Origin: Holophagaceae bacterium
GTDB taxonomy: Bacteria; Acidobacteriota; Holophagae; Holophagales; Holophagaceae
Assembly: GCA_003538615.1 (NCBI GenBank)
Contig: DPRT01000105.1
Span: 1-16,412, forward strand
DNA length: 16,412 nt
Direction: 5' to 3'
In this document: positions 1-6,577 of the stretch, one piece after another
Layout of the letters: each line of letters begins with the position of its first letter
Numbering within the stretch: the stretch's first letter is position 1
Translations under genes and position numbers: made by a program
The notes under the pieces: generated by a model
Told to the model about the DNA's origin: nothing
The model's input: the letters and a program-made list of their open reading frames with translations, nothing else
Database searches by the model: none

Positions 1-1264
1 GGAAGGCGATGCCCCCGCTACCCTCCGTGCCCAGCCGCACCAACCGATTGCGCGTCACCTGCAGCGAGGCCTTGCCCAGGTCCGACGTGATCCAGCGTCG
101 GCCGAGCTTTTCGGCGACAACCGCCGTAGTGCCTGAACCGCAGAAGAAGTCAGCAACAAGACCATCTGATGGGCAAGAGGATTCGACAATGCGTTCAAGC
201 AAATTCTCAGGTTTTTGAGTGGGGTAATCAACTCGCTCTTTTGAGGATGAAGAGATGATGGGGATATCCCAAACATCAGAGATAGCCTTCCCCTCTAAGA
301 GAAGTTCATCTACTCGACGCAATTTATTTTTGGAATTTCCTTTGCCGCCTGGCATCCAGATCCAATCAACACCTTCTTCATCTGTATGAATAGCCTGCTT
401 ACGACTCTTCATTAGATCGTCCTGGGTCCACTCTGTTTTCGGCATTGTGAAGAATGCCTTCCGAGTTCTGGAGAAGAAAAGGATTGTGTCGTGTTTGCGA
501 TTATAGAAACCGGGGAGATCCATCATTCGAAACGAGTAGTCCCAAATAATTTCATTTCGGAAATTTTCTCGACCGAAAACATCCTCCATTGCAAGACGGA
601 TCAAGCTGTTCACACGCCAGTCGCAGTGAACATAGATGCTCCCATCCTCCGCCAGCAGTCGATGCATCAGCTGCAGCCGCGGGTACAGCATGTCCAGGTA
701 ACTGTCGGTGCCGTCCTCCCAGGTGTCGCGGTAGGCTAGGCGCTCCAGGGCGCTCATGTCGGCGCTGAGTTCGCCGCCGCCTTTCCCCGATTCATCCGGC
801 GTGAGCTGCACGCTGTGGCTGTAGTCGGCCTTGGAATCGAAGGGCGGGTCGATGTAGATGAGGTTGATCTTGCCTTCATACCCCTGGGCCAGCAGGGCCT
901 GCATCACCAGCAGGTTGTCGCCCCAGATGAGGCGGTTGCAGTCGTGGGTGTCCACTTCCTGCGTGACCGGCTCCAGGGGCAGACGCGGCCCGGCCTCGCC
1001 GGGATTGGGCACCACCACTTCCGCGATCTGGAAGCCCAGGTTCTTCGGATTGGGTGCCTTCTTGGGCTTGCTGTCCCACACCAGCCGCGCCGTGTTGCGC
1101 TTCTTGCGGCGGGGCACGCCGCCATCGGCCGCCTCGGAGGCCGGGCCGCCTGAGGGATAGCCTTCATCCAGGCCCTCGTCCTCGTCCCCCAGGCGGGGCT
1201 GGGCCTCGGGCCGCGCCTTCTCCTGGAAGGGCCGCAGGGCGAAGTCCTGGGGATCAGATGGCAT
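1..1264 (-). CDS. Beta-class (type III Mod-like) site-specific DNA methyltransferase, 3' end cut by window edge
   Basis: This gene would transfer a methyl group from S-adenosylmethionine to a base in a specific DNA sequence, most likely adenine N6. About 421 codons are visible from ATG 1262-1264 and the frame stays open through the left edge, so the C-terminus is missing. Residues 139-142 read DPPF, the catalytic motif IV, preceded by NLIYI. Residues 372-380 read DFFCGSGTT, the AdoMet-binding motif I. Motif IV before motif I marks the beta class, which includes type III Mod subunits. The [13 protein letters not shown] stretch just before motif I is also typical. The long gap between the motifs should hold the target recognition domain, and there GC falls to about 43% (hand count over 181-600) against 60-75% in the flanks. 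No clear Shine-Dalgarno precedes the ATG. A palindromic operator lies 16 nt upstream, facing a divergent XRE regulator. A restriction gene could follow off the left edge; whether this is an orphan methylase cannot be told here. Confidence 0.9.
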   Translation of the reverse strand, partial: MPSDPQDFALRPFQEKARPEAQPRLGDEDEGLDEGYPSGGPASEAADGGVPRRKKRNTARLVWDSKPKKAPNPKNLGFQIAEVVVPNPGEAGPRLPLEPVTQEVDTHDCNRLIWGDNLLVMQALLAQGYEGKINLIYIDPPFDSKADYSHSVQLTPDESGKGGGELSADMSALERLAYRDTWEDGTDSYLDMLYPRLQLMHRLLAEDGSIYVHCDWRVNSLIRLAMEDVFGRENFRNEIIWDYSFRMMDLPGFYNRKHDTILFFSRTRKAFFTMPKTEWTQDDLMKSRKQAIHTDEEGVDWIWMPGGKGNSKNKLRRVDELLLEGKAISDVWDIPIISSSSKERVDYPTQKPENLLERIVESSCPSDGLVADFFCGSGTTAVVAEKLGRRWITSDLGKASLQVTRNRLVRLGTEGSGGIAF

Positions 1265-1280
1265 GACGGCTTTCAGCGAC

Positions 1281-1297
1281 TGACAACTAAGTTGTCA
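1281..1297. promoter_or_regulatory. Operator-like palindrome O1 upstream of the methyltransferase
   Basis: The sequence TGACAACTAAGTTGTCA is a perfect 8-bp inverted repeat around a single central base at 1289. It lies 16 nt upstream of the methyltransferase ATG. A near copy (14 of 17 bases) sits at 1431-1447 before the regulator gene. Symmetry, duplication and position suggest a binding site for the dimeric XRE regulator encoded next door. A role in repressing the methyltransferase is inferred. Confidence 0.65.
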
Positions 1298-1430
1298 CAA
1301 ATGCCGCGCCCCGCCTAGCTCCCATCGCGCGTCTTCCAGGGGACGCGGACCGCCTCCCAGACTTGAGCCCATGCCGCGCCCCTTCAGCCTTCGCCCTCGA
1401 CACCGGGGTGAAAGGTCTGGAAAAGCCGTG

Positions 1431-1447
1431 CGACAGCTAGGTTGTCA
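1431..1447. promoter_or_regulatory. Operator-like palindrome O2 upstream of the XRE regulator
   Basis: CGACAGCTAGGTTGTCA matches O1 at 14 of 17 positions and keeps the GACA...TGTC half-sites. It ends 15 nt before the preferred GTG start of the regulator, mirroring the placement of O1 before the methyltransferase. It covers an alternative TTG start at 1442, which argues that TTG is not used. Autoregulation by the XRE protein is the likely role. Confidence 0.6.
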
Positions 1448-1462
1448 CACCAGGGGCAGCCG

Positions 1463-1894
1463 GTGACTGCCACCAAGGGCCGATCCAAGAACAAAGACTG
1501 GTTCCCCGAGAACCTGAAGGCCCTGCGCGAGCAGATGGGCCTGGGCCAGCGGGCCTTCGCCGATCACCTCGATGTGACGCAGCAGACGGTGTCGCTCTGG
1601 GAACAGGGCAAGCGCAGGCCCGGAAAGCGCACCTGGACCCTGCTGGAGCAGAAGCTGCACGCCTCGCGGGTGGAACTGGAATCCGGCCCCCTGTCCGGCG
1701 CCCTGGATTCCAAGGTGGCGGAATCCAAGGCCTTCGCCAAGGCCGTCACCCTGCCCCCGCCCCGCCAGGGCAGCCCCATCACCGGCATCGAACTGAACGG
1801 CCTCGCCGCCGAGTCCATGGACTTGGCCAAGGCCCAGCGCCTGCTGCGCGAGGCCGTGCGCAATGGCAAGCCCGTCTGGCTGATCCGCGGCTGA
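1463..1894 (+). CDS. XRE-family helix-turn-helix regulator
   Basis: This is a 143-residue DNA-binding protein. An HTH_3/XRE domain runs over about residues 16-60; its helix-turn-helix core is near residues 29-48 (QRAFADHLDVTQQTVSLWEQ), followed by the usual GKRRP turn. The C-terminal half shows no recognised domain and ends in a short helical segment (AKAQRLLREAVRNGKPVWLI). I chose GTG 1463 because AGGGG at 1452-1456 gives a Shine-Dalgarno with 6-nt spacing. The longer TTG 1442 frame has no such site and lies inside the O2 palindrome. The gene is divergent from a DNA methyltransferase, and two copies of one palindrome lie in the shared intergenic region. It is therefore probably the local controller, comparable in role to C proteins of restriction-modification loci, but it is not an obvious member of that family. 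Confidence 0.85.
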   Translation: MTATKGRSKNKDWFPENLKALREQMGLGQRAFADHLDVTQQTVSLWEQGKRRPGKRTWTLLEQKLHASRVELESGPLSGALDSKVAESKAFAKAVTLPPPRQGSPITGIELNGLAAESMDLAKAQRLLREAVRNGKPVWLIRG

Positions 1895-1915
1895 GCCGGG
1901 ATTCAACAGACAAAA

Positions 1916-1995
1916 TTTAGCCAGGATGAAGGGGATGGAGGGGATGAACAGAACTGCTCTTTGAAATCCTCTTTATCCCCTTCATCCTGGCTAAA
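1916..1995. repeat. Hairpin element with perfect 21-bp inverted repeat
   Basis: Positions 1916-1936 and 1975-1995 are exact reverse complements (core TTTAGCCAGGATGAAGGGG), separated by 38 nt. The stem extends imperfectly inward because GGAGGGGAT (1937-1945) partly pairs with ATCCTCTTT. The left arm and what follows also repeat the unit GGGGATG. The element lies between the convergent stops of the XRE gene (1894) and the lipoprotein gene (2017), so it may terminate both transcripts. No long T-run follows either arm. Its form resembles dispersed intergenic repeats of the REP/miniature type; copy number elsewhere cannot be seen here. Confidence 0.7.
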
Positions 1996-2016
1996 AATCA
2001 GTTTCCTGAAACACCC

Positions 2017-2430
2017 TCACCACCGTGTCCACCCCAGCACCCACAGGATGCCGAGCATGGCGAGGGCGTCTCGGTCGTCGGGGTCGAGGCGCTGGTTGCG
2101 GCGGGCGAGTTCTTCGGGGCCGGGGCCGCGGAGGATGACGCGGTGGGTATCCCCGGCGGGATCCTCCAGCAGCACCCACTCGGGAGCGGTGCGGCCCACC
2201 ACGGCGGCGCCGAGGCGCGGGGCGCCGGGCTTCCAGCGGACCTCCAGGGGTTCCCACTGGCCTGCGTTCATGAGGCGCCAGGGACCTTCGGCGGGCGGGG
2301 CGGCCAGGTCCAGCACCGCGTCACGGTCCAGGAACCGCACCATGACCCGCGCCTGGGGCGCGGCCAAGGCCTCCGGCTTCCGGCAGCCGAAGCCGGCCAG
2401 CACGAGCAGCACCATCAGCAGCAGTCGCAT
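2017..2430 (-). CDS. Small putative lipoprotein of unknown function
   Basis: This is a 137-residue protein with a short signal sequence, MRLLLMVLLVLAGFGC, whose cysteine at residue 16 could be the lipidated residue. The lipobox (GFGC) is weak, so a signal peptidase II substrate is likely but not certain. The mature part is Pro/Ala/Arg-rich and shows no recognised domain. It ends with a short hydrophobic stretch (LAMLGILWVLGW) that could be a membrane segment or a core helix. ATG 2428-2430 is preferred over an in-frame start 42 nt upstream because GGAGGAAGG directly precedes it and the signal peptide begins there. The gene is divergent from the acyltransferase and convergent with the XRE gene across the hairpin repeat. 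I do not recognise a family. Confidence 0.65.
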   Translation of the reverse strand: MRLLLMVLLVLAGFGCRKPEALAAPQARVMVRFLDRDAVLDLAAPPAEGPWRLMNAGQWEPLEVRWKPGAPRLGAAVVGRTAPEWVLLEDPAGDTHRVILRGPGPEELARRNQRLDPDDRDALAMLGILWVLGWTRW

Positions 2431-2533
2431 GCCTTCCTCCAGGCGGCATTGTGTCCCTTCCACTGCGGGCACGGAAGGCTGGCCGAAAAAACGGCCGTCG
2501 CATCCTCCTGGCGAGACGGGCAGACTGGAGGGG

Positions 2534-3745
2534 ATGCAGGATCAAGGACATCGATCATCCTCCGAGTTCCGGCCCAGCCGCCGACACGATCTGGACCGCC
2601 TGAGGATCCTGGCATTCCTCCTTCTGGCGGTCACCCACACCGGGAACCTCTTCGTGAGCTGGGGCGACTGGCCCATCCGGAGCGGCTACACTTCGTGGGG
2701 CCTGGAGCGCCTCCTCCTTTTCGTCAGCCTCTGGCGTCTGCCCCTGGTGTTCTTCGTATCCGGGGCCGGTGCGGCCTTCAGCCTCCGGAGCCGGGGCCCG
2801 GGCGGGTTCACCTGGGAGCGCTTCCGACGCCTCCTCCCGCCGCTCATGGGCGGGGTCTTCCTCATCGCCCCCCTGCAGGTGTGGATGCAGGCCCGCTACG
2901 CAGGCCTCACGGGCGAGAGCTTCCTGGAGTTCCTTCCTCGGGCCTGGGCCAGCGGGCCGAGTCCGCAGGGGTTCCTCGGGTGGCAGCACCTCTGGTTCGT
3001 CGGCTACCTGCTGGTGTTCTGCCAGTTGCTCGCAGCCCTCCACCTCCTGGCGACCCGCCATCCCGCCTGGACCCGATGGGCGGCCGGTCTCATGGGATGG
3101 CGCGGCGCCTTCCTGCTGGTCGGGTTCGTGCCGGGTCTCCTCACGGCCCTGCTGGGCCCTGGCCATCCGCGCTCCTACGTGCTCTACGACGACTGGTGGA
3201 ACCTCACCCTTTCGCTGGGCTTCTTCCTGATGGGCTACGCCATCGCGGGGGTTCCGGGCGGGTTCGATCGCCTGGCAGCCCTCCGGGGCCGCGCCCTTGC
3301 CCTCGGCTTGCTGTCAGCCGGGCTCCTCTTCACGCAGGACTGGCTGGGCATCCGGACCTTCATCGGGTGGACGCCAGCCTGGCACTTCTTCACCGAGGGT
3401 TTCGCGGCCTTCGCCTGGGTGACCGCCATCGCGGGCTTCGCGGGCGCGCACCTGAACCGGCCCGCGTCCTGGCTCGCCCAGGCCAACGAAGCCGTCTTCC
3501 CCTTCTTCATCTGGCACCTGCCGGTCATGTGGGCCGTGGGAATCCTCCTCGCCGATGTCCGCTTGGGGTTCCCAGCCGAGTTCGCCCTCGCCGTGGTCCT
3601 GACCTTCGCCGGCACTGCGGCGGTGGTGTGCTGGGCTGTCTACCCCTTCGACCCCATGCGCATCCTCTTCGGGCTCAAACCACGGGACCTGGCTCCCCTA
3701 CCGGAGCTGGGGGCCAGCGGCGACGCCAAGGCGCCCACGGAGTAG
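2534..3745 (+). CDS. Membrane acyltransferase, acyltransferase 3 / OpgC-like
   Basis: This is a 403-residue integral membrane protein with about ten hydrophobic segments. It likely moves an acyl group onto an extracytoplasmic carbohydrate or lipid acceptor. The N-terminus RRHDLDRLRILAFLLLAVTH has the acyltransferase-3 signature: an LDxLR-type motif, then the first membrane helix carrying a conserved histidine. Later segments such as LWFVGYLLVFCQLLAALHLL and FFIWHLPVMWAVGILL fit the family. Length matches the roughly 350-400 residues usual for it. ATG 2534 is the first plausible start and GGAGGGG abuts it, though the spacing is short. The frame is open further upstream, but that part is antisense to the lipoprotein gene and non-membrane in composition. 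The divergent spacer holds a small GGCCG-A6-CGGCC hairpin (2481-2496) and presumably the promoters. The substrate is unknown. Confidence 0.85.
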   Translation: MQDQGHRSSSEFRPSRRHDLDRLRILAFLLLAVTHTGNLFVSWGDWPIRSGYTSWGLERLLLFVSLWRLPLVFFVSGAGAAFSLRSRGPGGFTWERFRRLLPPLMGGVFLIAPLQVWMQARYAGLTGESFLEFLPRAWASGPSPQGFLGWQHLWFVGYLLVFCQLLAALHLLATRHPAWTRWAAGLMGWRGAFLLVGFVPGLLTALLGPGHPRSYVLYDDWWNLTLSLGFFLMGYAIAGVPGGFDRLAALRGRALALGLLSAGLLFTQDWLGIRTFIGWTPAWHFFTEGFAAFAWVTAIAGFAGAHLNRPASWLAQANEAVFPFFIWHLPVMWAVGILLADVRLGFPAEFALAVVLTFAGTAAVVCWAVYPFDPMRILFGLKPRDLAPLPELGASGDAKAPTE

Positions 3746-3758
3746 GAGCGCCTGGCCC

Positions 3759-5429
3759 CTATCTGCGGTAGTAGGCCCGGATCGCATTCACCACGGCCAC
3801 GGCGTAGCGCTCGCGGAACTCCGGGTCGCGCAGGTTCTCGGCGTCATCCTCGTTGGTGAGGTTGGCCACTTCGATGAGGGCCTTGGTGGCGCCGGTGCTG
3901 TAGCGGATGACCGCGGGCACCCATTTCCCCCTGCCACGGTGGATGACGTTGCGGATGGGCCGGTTGGCGTGGATGGGAATGCGGTCCTTGTGCAGGGCCT
4001 TCAGCAGGGCTTCGGAGAACTGCCGGCTGCGGGCCTCGCCCTGCAGCTTCTCCCGCGTGGTGAAGGCCACGCGGCCCGAGCGCTTCGCCTCCGCCACCCG
4101 CCTGGTCTTGGCGCCGCCCAGGGCGAAGGTGGAGGGCACCAGGGCCGCGCCGGGCACGTAGATCATGGAGCCCCGTGCCGAGGGGTGCAGGCTGTCGGCA
4201 TGGAAGCTCAGGAACAGCGTCTTCTGGGCATCGCCCTTGGCCTTCCGGAAGGCGGCGAAGTGGTCGTTGGCCAGGACCCAGCGCAGATGGACGCTCACCG
4301 CCGAGGGGCTCTCGCCGTCCACAGCGAAGGGCGGGCTGGTGAGGATGTCCGCGGCGCGGCTGGGGGTCCGGATGGATTCGCGGCTCTTGAAGCCCAGGCC
4401 CGGGTAGCGAATGGTGCTGCTCACCTGGGCCTCGGTCTCCTGCTCCAGAAGGCGGCGCACGCGCATGGTGATGTCGTAGACGAAGTCGGATTCCCAAAGA
4501 CCGTTGGCCTGGGCGCCGGGATCCACCCCGCCGTGGCCCGCGTCCAGGACGATCCGCACGCCCTTGAGCCTGGGGCCCGCTTCCACGCGCACGGTGCGGC
4601 GCACCTCGGCGCGGATCTCGCGTTCCTCCGCCAGCTCGGAGCTGCCCTCGGCCTGGAAGGGATCGGCCAGGTAGGCCGTGGGGATCTTGATGAGCTGGCC
4701 CGGCTGGATGCCGCGCATATCCGCGATGCCGTTGCGCCTGGCGATGCGTTCCGCCAGCTCGTTCACGCCCTTGGGATCCACCCGGTCCGTGAAGCGGATG
4801 ACCACGCTCGAGTACAGCGCCTCGCCCTTGCGCATGCGGTAGGCGGCGAACTTGCCCTGGGCGTCCTCGCCGAAGGAGAGCAGGCCCCGGTAGGCCGCCA
4901 CCCGGGCCTCGTCATCCAGGTCGTCTTCCGGCTGGGAGCGGTCGGGCCGGAGGCCGGTGCCCCCGAGATCTCCGGACAGCAGGCTGCGGGGGATGCGCCA
5001 GGTGTCGCCCTCCCGCAGTTTCTCGGGCAGCTCCGGATTCTCGGCCATCAGCTTGTCGTAGTTCTGCCCGTGGCCAGTGAACAGCGCCGCCAGGGTCCAG
5101 ACGGACTCCACGTCGGGATGGGCGATCCGGTGGCGGACCTCCTCCCGGCGCCACTGGTCCTCGGGAAACAGCGCCGCCAGCGCCCAGCGCTTGCCCGCGG
5201 GACTGAGGGCCTCGAAGGCCACCCAGCCGCTTAGGTCCGCGCCCTTGGCCAGGAAGGCCCGGGGCAGCGCTTTCCCTTCGACGCTGAGCCCTTTCTTGAA
5301 CTGGAGCCGGAGCAGGGCGACCCGCCCCTCGGGGGTGCGGGCGTGGACGATCACCGGCGCGGGGTCCTGCGCCGCCGCGGCCAGAACCGCGGGCAGCAGC
5401 AGGATGCCCCGGCCGATCAGGCCTCCCAC
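3759..5429 (-). CDS. N-acetylmuramoyl-L-alanine amidase (Amidase_3) with LysM-like N-terminal region
   Basis: This 556-residue periplasmic enzyme should cleave the amide bond between N-acetylmuramic acid and the stem peptide. Residues 1-22 (ending AVLAAAAQD) look like a signal peptide. Two LysM-like stretches follow, one near QNYDKLMAENPEL...GDTWRIP and one near RNGIADMRGIQPGQLIKIP, suggesting peptidoglycan binding. The Amidase_3 domain begins at about residue 293. The expected zinc ligands are H299 (DAGHGGVDPGA), E313 (LWESDF) and H410 (SFHADS), and the catalytic glutamate is E520 (ALIEVANLTNEDD). All four are present. GTG 5427-5429 is chosen as start because it begins the signal peptide; it overlaps the end of the upstream RdgC-like gene by 13 bp, implying translational coupling. 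Codons further upstream are the shadow of that gene. It is the last gene of a four-gene operon and resembles AmiC-type amidases, which act in daughter-cell separation. Confidence 0.9.
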   Translation of the reverse strand: MGGLIGRGILLLPAVLAAAAQDPAPVIVHARTPEGRVALLRLQFKKGLSVEGKALPRAFLAKGADLSGWVAFEALSPAGKRWALAALFPEDQWRREEVRHRIAHPDVESVWTLAALFTGHGQNYDKLMAENPELPEKLREGDTWRIPRSLLSGDLGGTGLRPDRSQPEDDLDDEARVAAYRGLLSFGEDAQGKFAAYRMRKGEALYSSVVIRFTDRVDPKGVNELAERIARRNGIADMRGIQPGQLIKIPTAYLADPFQAEGSSELAEEREIRAEVRRTVRVEAGPRLKGVRIVLDAGHGGVDPGAQANGLWESDFVYDITMRVRRLLEQETEAQVSSTIRYPGLGFKSRESIRTPSRAADILTSPPFAVDGESPSAVSVHLRWVLANDHFAAFRKAKGDAQKTLFLSFHADSLHPSARGSMIYVPGAALVPSTFALGGAKTRRVAEAKRSGRVAFTTREKLQGEARSRQFSEALLKALHKDRIPIHANRPIRNVIHRGRGKWVPAVIRYSTGATKALIEVANLTNEDDAENLRDPEFRERYAVAVVNAIRAYYRR

Positions 5430-5965
5430 GGGGCCTCGCCCGTGGGCAACGCCTCGCCGCTGCGCCCGGCCCTCACCCAGGCGCGCATGGATTCCTCCAG
5501 GCCGCCGGGATCCTCGGCGCGCGCCTGGAGGAAGAGCTTCAGCCGCCTCTCCAGGTGGCCTGCGCCCTCCTCCAGCAGGAAGATGCGGTCGTGGAGCCGC
5601 TCGTGGGGCGCCTTGCCGGTGCTGGGCGGCAGCTTGAGCGTGCCCATGTCCAGGGTGGCGGCGTTCAGCGTGAACACCCACTCCAGGTCGCCGGAGAGGA
5701 TCCGCAGCTTCATCTTGACCGGGCGCATGCCGCGGCCCAGGGATTCGAAGGCTTCGCGGCTTTCGGAGGGGTTGCCCTTGCGGAGGCTGATCTCCTTCAC
5801 CTCGCCGCGCTCGGAGGCCAGCTGGATGGCGTCATCCACGAAGCAGCCGGAGCCGTCGCCGTCATCGCCGCTGGCGCCGCCCTCGGTCATGCTGCGCATC
5901 CAGAGCCACAGCAGGAATTCCTCGCCGAGGAAGCGGCCCTGTTCCATCAGTTCAAGCGGCTTCAC
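5417..5965 (-). CDS. RdgC-like protein, C-terminal half encoded as separate gene
   Basis: This is a 182-residue protein. From memory of E. coli RdgC, its FLLWLWMRS corresponds to the TEWVRSG stretch, and RGMRPVKMKLRILSGDLEWVF to the segment near [20 protein letters not shown], followed by TLKLP like SLKRLKF. The match is in order and spacing, at modest identity. The GTG start (5963-5965) directly follows the TGA of the upstream gene and is in the same frame, so one TGA separates the two halves. GAGGAGG five nt before the GTG is a strong Shine-Dalgarno, supporting independent translation. RdgC binds double-stranded DNA as a ring-shaped dimer and modulates RecA. Whether the two pieces assemble into that ring is inference. 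It could alternatively be half of one gene broken by a nonsense mutation. Confidence 0.7.
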   Translation of the reverse strand: MKPLELMEQGRFLGEEFLLWLWMRSMTEGGASGDDGDGSGCFVDDAIQLASERGEVKEISLRKGNPSESREAFESLGRGMRPVKMKLRILSGDLEWVFTLNAATLDMGTLKLPPSTGKAPHERLHDRIFLLEEGAGHLERRLKLFLQARAEDPGGLEESMRAWVRAGRSGEALPTGEAPWEA

Positions 5966-6577
5966 TCAGGCCTCCTCGAGTTCGAGATCCAGCGGGTCCA
6001 GGCCCATCAGGCCCTCCACGGACAGGTGGGGACTGAGCCGGCCCGCCAGCACCAGGGGCGCCAGGGGGTGGATCTCGCAGCCGAAGGATTTGATGAAGAG
6101 GCTGGCGAGGGCGCCCTGAGCCTTGCTGGAGGAGGCCGTGGTCCAGAGGATGCCGTTCTTGAGATCCCAGGCCACTTCCACCACCTTGGGCGAGGGCAGC
6201 ACCTTGCGCAGCAGCTCGATCTTCACTTCGTCCGCCAGGGAGATGCGGGCCTCCTTGCCGATGAAGGCCAGGTCCTTCTCCTTCTGGAGGCTCTGCAGCC
6301 GCAGGTCCACATGGGCCTTGAGCAGCGCGGGGGGCACGCGGCGCGTATCGATGCGCAGGCCGAAGACGGCGAAGCGCTCCTGGCTGACCCAGTCCCCGTC
6401 CGGCGGCGTGATGAGCGGGTTGCGCCAGTCGCACCAGCCCATGCGCTCTTCCTCCATACCGTCCTGGAAGGGGCGGAACTGGTCCTGGGCCAGGCCGGCC
6501 TGGAGTTCCCTCTCATCGGGCACGGGCCCCAGCACCAGAAAGCGTTTGAGGGACACGGTCCCCTGCAGCATGCTCAT
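5966..6577 (-). CDS. rdgC: RdgC-like protein, N-terminal half
   Basis: This is a 203-residue cytoplasmic protein. RdgC features recalled from E. coli appear in order: a GW motif (MGWCDW), a strand-rich segment (FAVFGLRIDTRRVPPALLKAHV), a charged helix (LQKEKDLAFIGKEARISLADEVKIELLRKVLP), then VAWDLKNGILWTTASS, like the MMWIDTVNGLIMVDCASA stretch. The final part, FGCEIHPLAPLVLAG, matches SLGSLPVVPL. The family usually continues to about 300 residues in one chain; here a TGA ends it at 203 and the rest follows as the next gene in the same frame. The ATG overlaps the TGA of the PP2C gene by 4 bp (ATGA); a second ATG two codons on is an alternative start. RdgC binds DNA without sequence preference and limits RecA activity. 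The family call is moderately sure because it rests on remembered motifs. Confidence 0.7.
   Translation of the reverse strand: MSMLQGTVSLKRFLVLGPVPDERELQAGLAQDQFRPFQDGMEEERMGWCDWRNPLITPPDGDWVSQERFAVFGLRIDTRRVPPALLKAHVDLRLQSLQKEKDLAFIGKEARISLADEVKIELLRKVLPSPKVVEVAWDLKNGILWTTASSSKAQGALASLFIKSFGCEIHPLAPLVLAGRLSPHLSVEGLMGLDPLDLELEEA

Noticed and set aside
1281..1447. A short CRISPR-like repeat array suggested by two similar 17-mers
   Set aside because: There are only two copies, 150 bp apart, each a palindrome placed before a gene start; this is operator architecture, not repeat-spacer structure.
1961..2533. N-terminal extension of the acyltransferase frame to position 1961
   Set aside because: The extension is Ser/Arg-rich, lies antisense to the lipoprotein gene and inside the hairpin repeat, and the family N-terminus starts just after ATG 2534.
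2143..3771. A 542-codon plus-strand frame overlapping the acyltransferase
   Set aside because: It is the alternative frame of the membrane protein and reads as Pro/Arg-rich sequence; only the other frame gives membrane helices and the family motif.
3939..5234. A 431-codon plus-strand frame opposite the amidase
   Set aside because: The amidase has all its catalytic residues on the minus strand. The plus frame is Gly/Ala/His-rich with no motif or ribosome site.
5430..5681. N-terminal extension of the amidase to 5681
   Set aside because: The added residues are the frame-shifted shadow of the RdgC-like C-terminal gene and would bury the signal peptide.
5963..5968. Selenocysteine at the TGA between the RdgC halves
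   Set aside because: No reason for a selenocysteine in this DNA-binding family, no SECIS element was recognised by eye, and a strong ribosome site for the next GTG explains the arrangement better.
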